Positions 24,235 through 25,825 of a stretch of DNA of 25,825 bases are shown here, in pieces (within the stretch, counting starts at the first letter, position 1; every line of letters begins with the position of its first letter). The notes beneath the pieces are model-generated. The model was not told the DNA's origin. It searched no databases and saw nothing but the letters and a program-made list of their open reading frames with translations. Source of the DNA: Lachnospiraceae bacterium. Lineage in GTDB: Bacteria > Bacillota > Clostridia > Lachnospirales > Lachnospiraceae. The position numbers were made by a program, and so were the translations under genes. The stretch is from positions 1 through 25,825 of the forward strand of contig CAAHDV010000026.1 in the NCBI GenBank assembly GCA_900770535.1. The letters are read 5' to 3'.

Positions 24235-25590
24235 TTACTTACAGTATTCCGGGAACTGATCCGGGATAAAGCCGGTGTCGATCTTGTGTCCATCCTGGTA
24301 GACCGGATTGCTTAAAATCTCAAACTGGAAGTCCAGGTTGGTGTCAATGCCCTCAATGATCAGCTCGCCCAGGGCGCTTCTCATCTTCGCAATGGCCTCC
24401 GCACGGTCTTTTCCGTGTACGATCAGCTTCATCAGCATGGAATCGTAGTTGGCCGGAACCTTATACTCATTGTAAATGTGCGTGTCCACGCGGACTCCGT
24501 TGCCTCCTGGGATGTGGATGTTGGTAATCTTTCCCGGACACGGCATGAAGTTCTTTGCCGGATTCTCCGCGTTGATGCGGCACTCAATGGCATGTCCCTG
24601 AATGTGGATATCATCCTGGGTCACGCTTAACTTCTCTCCTGCTGCCACACGGATCTGCTCTTTGATCAGATCCAGACCGCTCACCAGCTCGGTCACCGGA
24701 TGCTCCACCTGGATTCGGGTGTTCATCTCCATGAAGTAGAAGTTTTTATTTTTATCTAACAGGAATTCAATGGTTCCCGCATTTTCATAGCCAACGGCCT
24801 TCGCTGCCCTTACAGCGGTCTCGCCCATCTTTTTGCGAAGCTCCTCGGAGATTGCAATGGACGGGGACTCCTCCAGCACTTTCTGGTGGCGACGCTGAAT
24901 AGAACAGTCACGCTCCCCTAAGTGCACGACGTTGCCGTACTTGTCCGCCATAATCTGAAATTCAATATGACGCGGATTCTCCACAAAACGCTCCAGGTAC
25001 ATGGTATCGTCAGAGAAGCCCTTCACGGACTCCATCTGCGCGTTCTGGAAGTTGGCCTCAAAGTCCTCCTCACTCCAGGACACACGCATGCCTTTTCCAC
25101 CGCCGCCGGAGGATGCTTTGATCATGACAGGGAATCCAATCTCCTTTGCCATCTTTAACGCTTCCTCTACGGTGTAAACCGGCTCTTTACTGCCCGGAAC
25201 GACCGGAACCCCGGCCTCCACCATGGTCTTTCTGGCTGCGGACTTGTTGCCCATCTTGTTGATGATCTCCGCGGACGGACCAATAAAAGCAATGTTACAT
25301 TTCTGGCACAGCTCCGCGAACCGCGCGTTCTCGGAAAGGAATCCGAATCCCGGATGGATGGCCTCTGCCTTCATGGCTACGGTAGCCGCCAGAATACGCT
25401 CCATATTCAGGTAACTCTGGTTTGACGGTGCCGGTCCGATACAGATGGCCTCGTCTGCCAGCAGGGTGTGCAGACTGTCGCGGTCTGCCTCTGAGTATAC
25501 TGCCACGGTCTTGATTCCCATCTCGCGGCAGGCTCTTATGATTCTTACCGCAATCTCGCCGCGGTTCGCGATTAAGATTTTATCAAACAT
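24235..25590 (-). CDS. accC: Biotin carboxylase subunit of acetyl-CoA carboxylase
   Basis: A 451-residue ATP-grasp enzyme that carboxylates the biotin carrier protein with ATP and bicarbonate. It starts [20 protein letters not shown], has [17 protein letters not shown], the glycine-rich ATP loop [10 protein letters not shown] (160-169), the [18 protein letters not shown] segment, and the catalytic [16 protein letters not shown]. Length matches AccC (about 450). It lies 31 nt after fabZ and 22 nt before accDA in one operon. The ribosome-binding site is modest (TTGAGG). The carrier gene accB is not in the window and probably lies upstream, beyond fabZ. Confidence 0.97.
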   Translation of the reverse strand: MFDKILIANRGEIAVRIIRACREMGIKTVAVYSEADRDSLHTLLADEAICIGPAPSNQSYLNMERILAATVAMKAEAIHPGFGFLSENARFAELCQKCNIAFIGPSAEIINKMGNKSAARKTMVEAGVPVVPGSKEPVYTVEEALKMAKEIGFPVMIKASSGGGGKGMRVSWSEEDFEANFQNAQMESVKGFSDDTMYLERFVENPRHIEFQIMADKYGNVVHLGERDCSIQRRHQKVLEESPSIAISEELRKKMGETAVRAAKAVGYENAGTIEFLLDKNKNFYFMEMNTRIQVEHPVTELVSGLDLIKEQIRVAAGEKLSVTQDDIHIQGHAIECRINAENPAKNFMPCPGKITNIHIPGGNGVRVDTHIYNEYKVPANYDSMLMKLIVHGKDRAEAIAKMRSALGELIIEGIDTNLDFQFEILSNPVYQDGHKIDTGFIPDQFPEYCK

Positions 25591-25621
25591 TCCCGTACCT
25601 CAACTCTGCGATTCCCCGACC

Positions 25622-25825
25622 TTACTGAATCACAAAGGTCAGCTCTGCTGATACTGCAACCTTTCCTTCTGCGTTGGTCGCAACGGCCTTGCCTACGCCG
25701 ACCGGGCCTTTGCGCTTGATGATCTCGCACTCCAGCTTTAAGCGGTCACCCGGCAGTACCATCTGTTTGAATTTCGCGTTGTTGATCGCACCGAAAAATG
25801 CGGTCTTGCCCTTGTTCTCCGGCAG
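25622..25825 (-). CDS. fabZ: 3-hydroxyacyl-ACP dehydratase FabZ, C-terminal part
   Basis: Only the last 67 codons are present; the gene runs off the right edge. The hot-dog fold C-terminus is recognisable: GKTAFFGAINNAKFKQMVLP then GDRLKLECEIIKRKGPVGVG and AELTFVIQ. FabZ dehydrates 3-hydroxyacyl-ACP in fatty-acid elongation. The catalytic His and Glu lie in the missing N-terminal part. It is upstream of accC, the order found in many Firmicutes fab clusters. Confidence 0.93.
   Translation of the reverse strand: MPENKGKTAFFGAINNAKFKQMVLPGDRLKLECEIIKRKGPVGVGKAVATNAEGKVAVSAELTFVIQ

Noticed and set aside
1..25825. CRISPR arrays, tRNA or rRNA genes, prophage or defence islands
   Set aside because: No regularly spaced repeats, no tRNA cloverleaf or CCA-ended candidates, and no phage or defence proteins were seen on either strand.

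Overview
The window looks like a stretch of a Firmicutes chromosome, most probably a Lachnospiraceae-type Clostridium. The evidence is strong AGGAGG ribosome-binding sites, TTGnnn-17 bp-TATAAT promoters, lipoprotein signal peptides, an araR/araA pair with a CUT2 sugar transporter, spore maturation genes spmA and spmB, a FabT-type regulator, a FabK-like flavoprotein and a fused AccD-AccA carboxyltransferase. This is inferred from gene content; no 16S or marker search was possible. Nearly every gene is on the minus strand. The exceptions are one DUF885 lipoprotein and a truncated IS3-type orfA.

Layout by coordinate: (1) Bases 1-19 are Illumina adapter sequence, so the contig edge is artificial. 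(2) 20-4640 (minus; transcribed from about 4740 leftward) is a nucleoside/ribose-flavoured operon: rbsK ribokinase, a decayed LacI regulator, the intact YjjI-family glycyl radical enzyme, its decayed YjjW activase, and an Atz/Trz-type amidohydrolase cut off by the contig end. (3) 4860-5910 is IS debris: the 5' part of an IS3-family orfA, a GC-rich hairpin-rich stretch, and a 3' orfB remnant in the opposite orientation, with recognisable IS-end motifs. (4) 5951-8706 is metG followed closely by a TraX-family membrane protein. A divergent promoter pair at 8825-8923 drives metG to the left and a DUF885 lipoprotein to the right. (5) 10824-10897 is a 25-bp perfect inverted repeat acting as a bidirectional terminator. 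(6) 10913-18354 (minus) is an arabinose operon: sugar-binding lipoprotein, permease, double ABC ATPase, second permease, araR, araA. (7) 18686-19789 (minus) holds fabT and a GerMN-like lipoprotein, with their own promoter and terminator. (8) 19913-25825 (minus) runs fabZ (partial), accC, accDA fusion, FabK-like reductase, then spmA-spmB.

How the genes fit together: accC and accDA supply malonyl-CoA, FabZ and the FabK-like flavoprotein belong to fatty-acid elongation, and FabT is the expected repressor of that pathway, here placed beyond the spmAB pair. The arabinose operon couples uptake to isomerisation under AraR, but no araB or araD is in the window. In the first cluster the radical enzyme appears intact while both its regulator and its activase are broken, which is the most biologically puzzling feature here. 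I found no clear sign of a wholly undescribed system. The best leads are the orphaned glycyl radical enzyme, the asymmetric transporter (one degenerate ATP site plus two different permeases), the FabT/GerMN-like lipoprotein pair, and the structured IS-debris island.
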